DNA of 64,000 nucleotides. It comes from Chrysophaeum taylorii (taxonomy: Eukaryota > Sar > Pelagophyceae > Pelagomonadales > Pelagomonadaceae). The notes under the pieces are model-generated. The model was not told where the DNA came from. It did not search any database and saw only the letters and a program-made list of their open reading frames with translations. How positions within the stretch are numbered: the stretch's first letter is position 1; every line of letters starts with the position of its first letter. Made by a program: the position numbers and the translations under genes. Shown here in pieces: positions 54,654-64,000 of the stretch. The stretch is taken from positions 32,337-96,336 of the forward strand of contig JAQMWT010000053.1 of assembly GCA_029834535.1 (NCBI GenBank), in the 5' to 3' direction.

Positions 54654-57010
54654 TCACGAGGGGAACCAGTGATGACGACGTCGTCCATGCCAAATCGTGC
54701 GTAGCCGGCACATGAACGTAAGCAAGCGGGTGTCAAGGGCCTGTGCGGCGTCAGGCGTTGCCAGACAGTACGCCGGTGGATGGGTGGGGTCGTCTTGCTG
54801 GCCGCCTTCTTGAGAGGCGAAGGGGACGCGATCGAGGCCGGTGGGGCCACGAAGTGCCACCCAGGATGCCGGCCGTAATTGCTTGAACATAAAGCGGCCA
54901 AAAACACGCAGCTTAGCGTTGGCGTGGTTTGCGAGTTTGTCCACGACGGTCCGGCGCTTGAGCTCATTGAAGGCGCTGCGTTCGTCCAGCTTGATGATGA
55001 CCTGGTCGGGGTACTGCTCCGCGTGGGTGCGGACGCCAAAGACGAGGGGCGAAGGACCATCTTTGACGCCGACGGCAACGTTGATCGGGTACAGTGCCTC
55101 GGATATCTCGGAGTGGAGGCTACGCACAAGGCACCGTCCAGTGGCACGGCGGCGGACGGTGCCAATGCCGATAGGTCGAACGTCAGGTGCTTGGCTAGCG
55201 TCAGCGGAGCGTCGTTTCACCAACGGAATGAGGGTTACCGTGGTGGTGATGAAGTAGTCAGGAAGGGCTCCACGAACGAACAAGGTCTCAAGGTTGTCGA
55301 TTTTGTCCATCGCCGAGCGTGCCTTGACGTTGCTCGGGAAGGGCTTGGCGAAAACGGAGAGGAATTCATTGCGGCCCTGGTCGGGGCCCACACCAGCCTT
55401 CGGCCGGAGCGCGCGGTAAGTTTCACGTAGGGCGACCGAGAGTGAGGCGAGCCCTTGCGCGTGGTTGTGGAAAGTGTGAAGGTCCTCTTTGCGAGCAGGA
55501 TGTTTGGATACGAGATGGCGCATGACGTCTGGGTGGCATGGGTCGGCGATGCCCAGGCTGGTGAGGATACGGCATGCCCGAGAGAGGTCGCCAGATTCAG
55601 CGAGTCGCAATGCACGAAGTGCGCCCGCGTCATCGTCGGGGGCCGCCCGTGAGCGTACATGGGAGCGCACGCGAGTCACGTCGTGGAGGTAGCCGCTAAT
55701 GAGGAGATCGTAACGCCCAGCGGCGAAGGCTGCAAAGCGGTCGGTGAGCACGTCGGGCCGACGGGCGCCGCCTCGTGGTGCTCGCCGAAGAAGTAGCCTG
55801 TGAAGGCTCATGTACCAACGGAGGGCACGGTCACGAGCGTCATCGGAAGTGGCGTCTTCAGACCACGAACACACCTCGGCCATTGCGCACGCCCATGCCT
55901 CGCGGAATTGGGCGGGGATGTTGCGAATGCACGAGCACGGCGATATAATGAGGTCTTTGATGGAGACCTCGTCGATCGCAGAGCGCAAATCGCCCAGGTC
56001 ACGTGGACGGCGTGTCGGGAGGGAGGGGGCTGGCCCGGATGACGTAGGGTGGACGGGGGCGACAGACGGTGGCGCCGAATGTGACCGTGGCCCAATGGGA
56101 GAAGTGCCAGGAGACGCGCTCGTGGAGGCTGCAGCCGTGACAGGGGTGTTGCGGTGGCTGGTGGCAGGGGCAGGGGCGCGGCGGTTGCCGGCGGCAGTGG
56201 CGGGGGTGGAGGGGGTGCTAGTAGTGGGGGTGGTCCGGGTGCCAGTGGCAGGGGTGTTGCGGTTGCCTGTTGCATGCGCAGTGCGGTTGCCAGACGCAGT
56301 GGTGCGGCGGTTGCCAGCGGGAGGGGTGTTAGGGGTGTTGCGGGTGCCAGTGGATCGCGTACGGGCGCCAATGTGGGAGAGGCGGGCGGCACGGGCAGCT
56401 TGGGCAGCGTGGGCGGCAGCTCGATGGGCGAGGTAAGCGTCGGCGCTGGCAGCAGCGGCGGCGGCCCGTCCCGCGTCGAGTTGGACTGCCGCAGCAGCAG
56501 CAGCAGCAGCGTGCATAGCGGCGAGATGGCGTTCCACAGCAGCAGCGGCGCGAGCGGCAAGGGCAGCGTCGCGCATACGCGCTTGAATGCGATATCGGGC
56601 GGTGGTGGCGGCAAGGGCTGCAGCAAGAGGGAAAATGCGATGGGGTGTGGCATCGCGGACCTGGGGGAAAGAGTGCACAGACACCCAGCGTTGATGAGGG
56701 CGGACCATGCGTATAGGACTGCGGCAGTTGGGGCACGGCGGAAGGCGCGCGCGGTTGGTGGGCGCCACGTCAGGGTCGCCTTGGTCGCCGGCGAGGTTGC
56801 TGAGCGCCCACTGACCAACGCAGGCGTGGTGCAGGACCACGCGACAGCAGCGGACTTGGCAACGGGTAAAGCATGAGTTGGAGCTGTGGCGCAAGGAGAA
56901 TTTAGGCCTACCTGGCATGCCTTCGAATCCTGGCTCGCCGTTCGCGTCCGTGCCCTTGATGGAGTCACTGGACGAGGATGGCCGTTCTCCCGCCACACAA
57001 CCACAAACAA
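54654..57010 (-). pseudogene. LINE2 main ORF: RING-like finger, low-complexity region, reverse transcriptase
   Basis: 780 codons from ATG 56996. Residues 42-91 have a Cys/His cluster (Cys42, 46, 50, 51, His56/57, Cys59, Cys88, Cys91) resembling a RING or PHD-type finger. Residues 115-215 are Ala-rich; 215-330 are Thr/Asn/Pro repeats (GNRNTPATGTRTT). RT motifs: LPDYFITTTVTLIPLVKR, KLDERSAFNELKRR (motif A with Asp, family form D.snAFN..R), EGGQQDDP (motif B, family form GvqQGDPlGP). A frameshift near 54720 leads into GMDDVVITG, the YxDD-equivalent box with Gly in place of the aromatic. It would prime reverse transcription at its insertion site. Confidence 0.75.
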
Positions 57011-57020
57011 CCTCCGTGCC

Positions 57021-57261
57021 TGGTCCTCACAACTCGAGGGTCGGCTGTTGCTTTATAATTAAGATATTATCGAAACACAGAAATCAAGGTGACACATGGC
57101 ACGGAAAAGGAATATGATGTCATAGAGAAAACTGACATCATCAGAACGGAGTAGTAGGGTAGTAGGATAAGGGGGGCCATAGAAGAGGGGTAAGCCTCAG
57201 GAGGCGGGAGTTGCCGCCACAGGACTCCCCTGGTAAGAATTCGAGCTGCCCCAGCGAGGTT
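57021..57261 (-). other. Junction between LINE2 5' end and gypsy element G
   Basis: No coding signal. A purine-rich stretch just after the G stop (minus strand ACCAGGGGAG at about 57222-57231) could be a polypurine tract, and sequence left of it could be the 3' LTR, but the matching 5' LTR lies outside the window, so neither can be tested. Confidence 0.3.
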
Positions 57262-57861
57262 CTAGCGCGAGGAGCGCGGCTTCGCCTTACGAGCATCTCG
57301 TGAACGAATCTTCTGGTAAACGCGGGCGATGACCGGTTCAGGAACTCGGCCACTGCGTAAAGTAAACTTGGGGATCAACACATCAATCTCGTGCGGAGCG
57401 AAATCCGTGACACAAGGAGTTGTGTTGGAGGGAATTCTGGACTTGTCGGTGAAACTTCGACCTTCAACGTCCTTGAACTCGGGCTTGAGCTTGCGGTGCG
57501 AAAGGTGAGAGGTCGGCTTGAAATAAGCGACATCATCGTTCGGACCCAAATCGGAATAGAAATGTAGAGCAACACGATCATTTTGGTAATCGTAAGGCTC
57601 GTAAACTTCGGCAACATAAATCTTCTTGCGCCAATCAGAGCGCTTCCGGTCAGGAATCCGGAAAACAACAAACTTACCGTGCTGATAATCATCACGGAAG
57701 GTTTCTTCGGGTTTGCGGATGGTTTGATCAACGATCGGAGGTACCATCACAGGCGTGATCTGACTAACATGAACACGTCGTTCTTCGGGCGGAGAGTCGA
57801 GAGACTCAATCCTATAGGTGACCGGGAAAGGCGTTCCTTGATAATAAACGGCCCTCGCCAT
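57262..57861 (-). pseudogene. Gypsy G C-terminal region after integrase, reader-like
   Basis: 199 codons, joined by a frameshift near 57845 to the integrase. PFPVTYRIESL and RRVHVSQITPV complete the GPY/F-type module. The rest has KFVVFRIP, DWRKKIYVAEVYEPYD and VALHFYSDLGPNDDVAYFKP, a beta-rich pattern recalling Tudor- or BAH-like chromatin readers (W-x-G/A-K-V then V.WY). It is not a standard chromodomain. Such C-terminal modules in gypsy elements can steer integration to chromatin marks; here that is inference. Ends with a basic tail. Confidence 0.55.
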
Positions 57862-58694
57862 TCCGGTCGAAGTTTGTTCTGAAGGAAAGGAATGTAGAGC
57901 AAAACGTGCGATCCTTCCTTGTATTCAACATCAACATGATCGGCATTATAAGCCAATCGTTGTTTCTTCAAAGCTTTATCACGAGCCTCGCGGACGATCT
58001 TCGTATAATACTTCAATCGTTCACGAGTTTCGGCGACTGCATCAGAGCGAGTCTTCGGCAATAATCGCGTATCAAAATCCATAAGCGTGTAGTCAGTCGG
58101 TAACATCGGCTGACGGTTCAGGCGCAGCATAAAGGGAGAAATCTGCGTGCCTGGAATAAACTTGCGGTTGTAACAAAACGCAATATAATGGGCAAAGTCG
58201 GGCCAATCCGTGATGTTCCGGCCCTGAAGGCAAGCACGGAGGAAGGCCTTGATAAATCGGTTGACACGCTCAGCCGGGTTCGACTGGGCATGATAAGGAA
58301 TCGTAGTTTGGTATCGTGTGTTGAAGAGATGGCAAAACTCGCGCATCAACTTGTTCACGAACTCTTTACCGTTGTCGGTACGAATCATCGTGGGCAAGTA
58401 GCCCTTGAGGAGGATGTTAATGACAAAAGACTCGAGGACAGACTCAGCAGTCTTATCGTTCAAAACATCCAGAATCAAGAAATGCGAGAACGGATCAAAA
58501 AATACTAGAAGATACGTCTCGGGACCAGCGCTGGGCAAGGGTCCAAATAAATCCATGCAAAGAACAGCACCATCACCATCGTAGACGGGCTGCTGCAAGA
58601 GTCCAGCTCGTTTCGGCTCAGGCGTACGAGCTTTCTGGCAAACTAAACATTCAGCAATGAAGACTCCAACTTCGTTCGACATGTGGGCCACCAA
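57747..58694 (-). pseudogene. Gypsy G integrase
   Basis: The frame starts inside the zinc finger (CLVCQKA, the two Cys). The catalytic core has Asp48 (CMDLFGPLP), Asp107 (RTDNGKEF) and Glu142 (NPAERVNR), giving the D,D35E pattern. IPYHAQSNPAERVNRFIK is typical of gypsy integrases. EWRGPFIIKERL at the end is the start of the GPF module. The two His of the finger lie in another frame upstream, so a shift near 58690 splits it. Confidence 0.85.
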
Positions 58695-59234
58695 AATCGT
58701 TCTTGGATAGCCTGGACGGTACTGTGACGTCCCATATGACCACCGTTAACCGGAGTGTCATGGTAGAGTCGAATAATGCGCTTGCGCAACGTAGCAGGTG
58801 CAACAATCATCGGGTGCAAATCAGCAGAAATGCGGTAAAGAACGTCTTTAACGACTTCGAATCGTTCGTTCGCTCGGGAACGTCGCGGCGTCTGACCTTG
58901 GGCCATTCGGTAGCGAATATCCTCGCAAGTAGCATCAGATTCTTGCTCACGTGCGATCTCAGCGAGCGTCATATTATCGGGTATCTTATCGATATAATCT
59001 TTGTAAGCGGCTGCGTCTTTGAAGATCTGTGGCTCATCGCGCACGGTTCTTCCGACGTTGTCTCGTAGCGTGAGACGTAGCCAATTTCATCGGATCCTTT
59101 TCATGATCTTCTTCTTCGTCTTCCGGCAGTTCGGTCGTAACAAACGACATTATGAAGTGGCAGCCGGAGGCGGGAACTCCTCGGTCATCAACAGGTCGGG
59201 GAAGCTCTTGGAACACCAAATAAGCGTGGTTCAA
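58643..59234 (-). pseudogene. Gypsy G linker and integrase H2C2 N-terminal half
   Basis: Frames 59234-59034 and 59044-58643. The second has LRKRIIRLYHDTPVNGGHMG then RFWWP, the H..H part of the H2C2 finger, preceded by ATCEDIRYRMAQGQ typical of the RNase H-integrase linker. The first frame is acidic (EDEEEDHEKD) and joins RNase H by a one-base shift near 59235. Confidence 0.7.
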
Positions 59235-60874
59235 GGTTCTCCAAACTCGTCAGTCTCGATGACATGATCTATCGGATTGCGGGAGAGACAGTCAGGGATA
59301 CTCATTCCCGGTGACTTTCCCGGCTTGTAACCAAGTTCAGGGTCAAAATTGGCGAGGCGCATCGCCCAACGAGCAAGCTGCCCAGACGAGTGCGTCGCCT
59401 TACGTAAAAACGTCAAATTTCGGTGATCGGTCTCCAAAACAGTCCGGTGCCCTTCGATGTAGGCTCGAAAGTGCTCTAGAGAAAGTATAACTGCCAGCAG
59501 CTCTAGCCGACGGGGCTCGTAATTGCGCATCTCCTTCGGCACAGCTCGGCTCCAATATTCAATCACTCGTTCTTCTCGAGTCACTCTTCCGGCATCGTCC
59601 TTGACTTCGACAATCTGGAAGAGATATGCTCCAAGTCCATCCTTGGAAGCATCGGATCGGATCTGAAAAGGCAGATCATAATCGGGGTGGTAGACTCAAC
59701 GGGAATCAACCAAAGCTTCAATAATCGTATCCCAAGCTTTCTGACACTCGGGCGTCCACTCGAACTTTACACCTTCGAGGCATAATCGTCTCAGCGGTTC
59801 CACGATCTTCGAGTAGCCCTTCACATATCGCCGGCAATAATTACTCATGCCGATGAAAGAGCGTATCTGGGTCTTCGGGGAAGTATTCGGCAAAGTACCT
59901 GGAATCGGCATCTTCTGCAGTGCTTCCAGCGTCTTCGGATTCGGCTTCAAGCCTTCTGGGGTCGAAATGTGTCCCAGAAATTCTATATCATCCTTGAGAA
60001 GGTGGAACTTCGCGGTTCGACCGCTGTACCCTCTCTGTGCCAAATGACACATCACTTCGATCAAAACTTGTAAATGTCGATGAAGATCGTCGGATCCCAT
60101 CATAATATCGTCAACAAACGCAACCAAGTCTCGATACATCCATTTCGAAAGGTCGCTCGCCATTTGCTTGCAGAAAAGAGCTCCGGCCGTCTTCACACCT
60201 AGAGGTAATCGCAAGAAACTATGAGCGCCAAGTGGGCTAACCATCGTGACAGCGTCTTGCGCTGCCGGATCCAGACGAAGGTTGTGGTATCCCCATCTAA
60301 TATCAATGCATGTCCGCCATCGTCGCATAGCGAGAAAAGCTAAAGCATCATCTTGTCGAATGTTCGGCCAACTGTCATTGACCAATTGATCGTTGAGCTG
60401 ACGTAAGTCAACTGCAGCACGGAACGCGTTTGACGTTCCAATCTCAGCTCCTTTCTTCGGAAGCATCAACACAGGAAAGCCCCAAGGTGAGTTGGCCGGA
60501 CGAATGACTCCATCCCGGCACCACTCGCTGATCTGCTTGCGGAGACAATCGAGCTTCGCAGGCGTCAATCGGTAGGGCGTCATCTTAATCGGTCGCGGAT
60601 TCGCGTCTTTGAATCGTAGAGACACAGGAGGCGAGTCCACAGGTCTCATAATCGGGTCGAAAAAGGCCCAAGAATATTGCACACAGTGACGGAGCATCAG
60701 TTTCGCCTCGTCATCTAAGTGCGGATTGTCAGGAATTCCCAGCTCCTGAACAACCTTGTCAACTTCTTCCTTCGTAGGAATTTGAACTTTCATGGCTTCG
60801 TTATCCTTGACATGCTCAGGAGTTTGCGGCAGCGGTGCACCCTCAGCATCGCGCGGCGCATCTTTCCATGGCAC
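59231..60874 (-). pseudogene. Gypsy G reverse transcriptase and RNase H, one in-frame TGA
   Basis: The frame is continuous except for TGA at 59696-59698. RT: PYRLTPAKLD, VIRPANSPWGFPV (motif 1-2), CIDIRWGYHNLRL (motif A, Asp191), LPLGVKTAGALF (motif B), FVDDIMMG (motif C, Asp255/256), FLGHISTPEGL (motif D-E). RNase H: RSDASKDGLGAYL right after the TGA supplies the first catalytic Asp, then PRRLELLAVILSLEHF (Glu) and ETDHRNLTFL (Asp). The TGA stands as CGT-TGA, consistent with a C-to-T change in a CpG Arg codon. The DNMT lies upstream. Confidence 0.9.
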
Positions 60875-60899
60875 ATCGAACTTTTCTCGTATTTTAGTC

Positions 60900-61610
60900 T
60901 CACTTCCGGGTGGCTTTTGTTGATCTTCTCGCCTTTGACACGAACGCTCGGCTCGCTCTTAATCTTCGGTTCCCGATCTTGCTCAGGATCTGGCGGAACG
61001 TCCAAATTTGGTTGTCGGGGGCAGCAGAAGAAGCATGAGACGTCCCCGGCTCATCTGTTGCAGGCGGAATCAACGGTACCTCTGGAGGTTTCCATTTGGT
61101 GCGATCTTGGAGATCATCAGTCGACACCCATCTTACGACACGTGTGCGCGTGTTTAACAGCGGAACTTGTACGTGACGAAGGGTGGTTTCATCAATTTGC
61201 AAATAATAATCAAACGGTCGGTCTGCAGGACTCAACGCGGACGGCAAAGCTTCGCCGCTCAGGTGAAAATCCTTGGTCACAGAGTTGTGCAGATCGAGTA
61301 CTAATAAGGTCATCGTGTCTGGTGGCACGACGGACGCCAAGTGTTTCAACGAGGTCGTCCTGGAGAAGCCGGCCCAATCAAAATCAAGGGGCATCGTCAG
61401 CAACTCCGAAGTCATTTTCAGATTCAGAGATCTGTAATCGGAACGGTGCGGTCCTACGCGAAGCGGGACACGCGTAACGGTATAAGCTGCGTCTGTCGCG
61501 GCTCGTGATGATCCTAAATTGTTCATCTGAAGTAAATGTCGTTCGTCGGCGTAGCGGCGAACTCTTGCTGCATATTCTTGCAAGTCTTTGGAACTGCGCG
61601 CAAATGGAGC
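60900..61610 (-). pseudogene. Gypsy G linker between DNMT and RT
   Basis: C-terminal two thirds of the frame 61940-60900. After a frameshift near 61600 it continues the DNMT: ARVRRYADERHLLQMNN, PLDFDWAGFSRTTSLKHLAS, DTMTLLVLDLHNSVTKDFH, YYLQIDETTLRHVQVPLLNT. It may include the DNMT target-recognition domain, but no motif X is recognised. It ends in a Lys-rich tail (SKARRSTKATRK), and the RT frame starts about 25 bp away. Confidence 0.5.
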
Positions 61611-62299
61611 GGATGGCTGGAAACCAACAATCGCACGCGACAGCTCATCAAACTGGGCGTTATGTCGTAAAAATTGACGACGTACACGTAAGGGTGCAAA
61701 CGTGCAACGTAAGAAATAATCGAGGCCTCCTGCTCTATCAACCACATGAAGAAACCAGCCATCTTGCATAATTTCATCGTCCAGTGGGTAGCGGTGACTC
61801 CCTTCCCAACATCTCTGGAAGTCAAGTTGCACAGAGCGGAGTGTACGCAGGGTGGCGACGCGATACACATCGACGACGACCATTCCGCGTAGGGTAAATA
61901 AGATTCGATCAACCGTAAGGTTGTAACATAGCGACCACACAGTGTGTGCTGCACCACAGGAATGTTCGGAAAGTTCTTATGGTGGATCTGGTTGGCGGTG
62001 TCCAACGCATCGAGTGCTAGCACGACTCGAAACGACGTCCCACACATTTCGTTGGCTCGTTGGAGACCTAAAGTACTGCCTCCGGCTCCACTGAACAGCA
62101 TCACCACCTTGCGATAAGTGATTGGAAGCCATTGAACCTTTTCGTATCGGCGGCGGATCTCCGCTTCGGTGATCTCGCGGCACTTCTTTTCATCTTCTTC
62201 CGACCTTCGAGCGAAATCGTCGCTGCCTTCGGGTCGTTTGAGGGTGGACTTGTCCGCCATAGCGGTCGTAGCGTCCTTCTGCGCCGTGCTCAGCAACAT
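61523..62299 (-). pseudogene. Cytosine-5 DNA methyltransferase domain in gypsy element G
   Basis: 258 codons. Motif I at residues 66-75 (VMLFSGAGGS, classical FSGxGG), motif II 93-111 (VLALDALD then HHKNFP), motif IV 148-151 (SPPC, catalytic Cys151), motif VI position 187-191 (LIEQE, Glu189), motif VIII position 219-223 (SCRVR, Arg pair kept, Gln replaced). An acidic and basic helical segment (residues 25-55) precedes the fold. The frame is open through all motifs and ends at 61523; the continuation is probably in the frame below 61610. It lies between protease and RT. Motifs are closer to classical DNMTs than those of the copia element. Confidence 0.82.
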
Positions 62300-63023
62300 C
62301 GGCGGGGAGATTCGTCGCAGCGCGTCAAGTGACTAGCGACGGAAACGGTGAAAGAAAGGTTCCCCTTGTCGTATCCTTCTTCACATTCTTTCGTAAGTTC
62401 GTTGATCGTAGAGACGTTCAACTCATCTTCGTACCTAACGATATCGCCAATCGCAAGGACTTCGCCTTGAGTGACGACCGTCGGCACTTCTTCCGTGGCA
62501 GTAACCGCCACCCGAGCAGCGGACCGGTCGTGCTCTTCGCAAGAAGAACACATTCCTTCGACAACTCCCAACTGCTCGTTCTCAGCAAACGTAGCGACGA
62601 AAACCTGTCCCTTTCCTTAGGTTTCGACAAAATAACCGGTAGATTGTAAGTTCGACCGGGCTCGATCTGAAGCGTGCGCGCAGCGTATGCCACTACTTCT
62701 CGCGCGTCTTCTCCCGGAGCTGGGGAGAATTTGGTCGTAGCATGTCCCCGCGTAGCCAAGGCTACCGTACGTTCCGGCGGCGGGCTTCGGAGATCTTTAA
62801 TCGTGCTCAAACGAGCGTAAACTCGAGTCTTGACCAGGTCGAGACTCTTCCGAAAGGCATCGTGTTGATGATTGTAAATCGGTACGGTTATCGGATTTCG
62901 ATCGTAAATAGATCGAAAGGTCACGATGGGTGCATCGACTCGTTCATCCTTAACTTTAATCTTCTTGCGCCCGTAGACGACTTGGGTTCGATAAAAACAG
63001 ATCCGATCGTGGGCGTAGTCCAC
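62290..63023 (-). pseudogene. Gypsy G region between protease and DNMT
   Basis: Frames 63023-62418 and 62571-62290. Contains KKIKVKDERVDAPIVTF, NPITVPIYNHQHDAF and RTYNLPVILSKPKE, then EGYDKGNLSFTV. The pattern of short beta-like segments could be the C-terminal half of the protease plus a linker. No catalytic motif recognised. A frameshift lies around 62500-62570. Confidence 0.45.
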
Positions 63024-63648
63024 GACGGCTCCTAAAACTCGTATATCGCGCCCTCCCTACAGGAACAGATAGTTCGTATCGGCTACAATAGCGACAATGG
63101 GGGCGGCGATGTTGTCGGCGAGGCGACCCGAATCGCGATCCAACGAAGATCGTCGTCGTATTCAACCCTGATCCGTACAGCTTGCGCTTAATCGGAAGTT
63201 CGCCTTCATCGAAAATCAACTGATCTTTGGCCAACTTTCTGACCATTTCTCGGCAAATATAAGAAACATCTGCCATTCCATCGACACCGATGGTCGTCGA
63301 GAATTTCGGTCCGTCACGATTCCTGTAGATGTGACAGGCTATAAACGTAAGAGTACCCGTATCTAAACAACTGAGGGTAATCAAATCATCTTCGATCGTC
63401 TTGCCATCTCGCGGCGTCAACGAAGTGTGAGCACATCGGGCTCTGACTCGCTCATCTCCGGGGTTGGGCATCGATACCGCGGCTTGAGCTTTCGTATCAT
63501 CTGTTGTTGGCGTCTTCGCCATAACGCTCGCGGCAGCCTCTTTATCTGGCGGCTTCCGCTCTTCCTCAAGACAATCTCCGAGGGATAAACGCTGGTAGGG
63601 GATCCTGTCTTCGTAACATTGGAAGCAAAGGACCCCTCCATAAATCAT
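62956..63648 (-). pseudogene. Gypsy G aspartic protease candidate
   Basis: 230 codons. TLTFIACHI, then TTIGVDGMADVSYICREMV, occupy the place of 'v.al.DtGA.vs.i' in gypsy proteases; Asp is kept but the following residues are Gly-Met-Ala instead of Thr/Ser-Gly-Ala, so activity is doubtful or the motif is divergent. Basic shifted sequence follows after about residue 170. Upstream (63890-63650) the sequence continues as a Pro/Arg-rich gag-like end reading AFWKDEMNDLWRG. Confidence 0.5.
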
Positions 63649-63937
63649 TCATTTCGTCTTTCCAGAATGCATCCAAATTCATTCGTCGCTGCTGATCCTC
63701 ATCAGCATCGGCGATCGGTTCCGTGTCAGCTGCGGCTTTGAGTCTGTAGCTGCGCGGTTGTTCTGGTGGCTTCTTTAGTAGAATTCCGGGACCGTACAGC
63801 TTTCGTCACACAATCCTGCAGGTTCCACGTCTGCTCGTCTTCGTCACACTTGAGAACGCTGCTATCTTCTTCATAATCTATCCTTTTCTTCCGCGGGCGT
63901 ATCCGGTTCTCTTCCGTGTCTCGATCCGTAGTATCGT

Positions 63938-64000
63938 AAAAAAAAAAAAAAAAAACCGTATCGGGGGGTCCCCAGGATGGGGGGGGGGGGATTTTCCATC
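63938..64000. other. Homopolymer-rich window edge
   Basis: An 18-A run (63938-63955) and a 12-G run (63979-63990) close the window. Homopolymers of this length are prone to length error in assemblies, so frames beyond this point should be treated with care. Confidence 0.6.

Larger units (their letters stand above)
52737..57020 (-). mobile_element. LINE2 body: non-LTR-type element with RING-like finger and RT
   Basis: Minus-strand element beginning near 57010 and running left into E2, with its 3' end at 44104-44381. One N-terminal frame of 780 codons carries a zinc-finger region, low-complexity region and RT; later parts are in shifted frames (54584-53691, 54009-53248, 52995-52741). No endonuclease was recognised. 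A second 3' copy lies at 21511-21878. Confidence 0.75.
57262..64000 (-). mobile_element. Ty3/gypsy-type retrotransposon G with DNMT, cut by window edge
   Basis: Reading leftward: end of gag-like sequence (63890-63650), protease candidate, linker, DNMT, linker, RT, RNase H, H2C2 zinc finger, integrase, GPF-type module and a novel C-terminal region. RT before integrase is the gypsy order. Most of gag and the 5' LTR are beyond 64000. Single-base frameshifts occur near 61600, 59235, 59050, 58690 and 57845, and one in-frame TGA at 59696. Confidence 0.85.

Overview
This window looks like repeat-packed nuclear DNA of a eukaryote. It holds no bacterial operons, rRNA, tRNA or CRISPR, and I recognise no ordinary host gene. 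Nearly all of it is explained by transposable elements, most decayed by frameshifts, stops and nested insertions: Ty1/copia-type and Ty3/gypsy-type LTR retrotransposons, two LINE-like families, a SINE-like/LINE-tail family with a TTAG tail, a Helitron-type helicase array, a pogo-like DNA transposon, and a large retrotransposon-derivative family without polymerase. The species cannot be fixed from sequence alone. An alga or protist with cytosine methylation fits best, because both LTR lineages carry cytosine-5 DNA methyltransferase (DNMT) domains. From memory, DNMT capture by retrotransposons has been reported in dinoflagellates and charophyte algae.

Layout. 1-2257: unassigned, small doubtful ORF. 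2258-2628: SINE-like insertion with 8-bp target duplication. 2748-3438: 54-bp minisatellite. 3478-19209: two copies (A1 minus, A2 plus) of one copia-type element, pointing outward from a 560-bp LTR-like spacer as an inverted repeat with about 7.5-kb arms. Domain order is gag, protease, DNMT, integrase, then only the first residues of reverse transcriptase. 19021-21441: possible DNA transposon with TTTGGTCA-rich ends. 21457-24931: three tandem ~1-kb copies of the end of a PIF1/Helitron helicase. 25038-28925: third, more diverged copia copy (C). 30636-32042: pogo-like DNA transposon. 32205-41480: old copia RNase H split by an 8.7-kb element (E1). 41564-44060: LINE1, 5'-truncated. 44104-57020: LINE2, split by a second copy (E2) of the 8.4-kb element. 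57040-64000: Ty3/gypsy element G, cut by the window edge, with a DNMT between protease and reverse transcriptase.

The main result is that two different LTR lineages each carry a DNMT at a different place in pol. The copia DNMT lies between protease and integrase; the gypsy DNMT lies between protease and reverse transcriptase. Their motifs differ enough to suggest separate acquisitions. The gypsy element also ends in a C-terminal region resembling a chromatin-reader fold. Methylation of the element's own DNA or of insertion sites is a reasonable inference, but nothing here proves activity: every copy has at least one lesion.

The nesting gives a relative history. E1 is younger than the copia RNase H it splits. 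E2 is younger than LINE2, and an uninterrupted LINE2 tail at 21511-21878 gives the empty site. SINE-like insertions are younger than E1 (32.8 kb) and A2 (14.2 kb).
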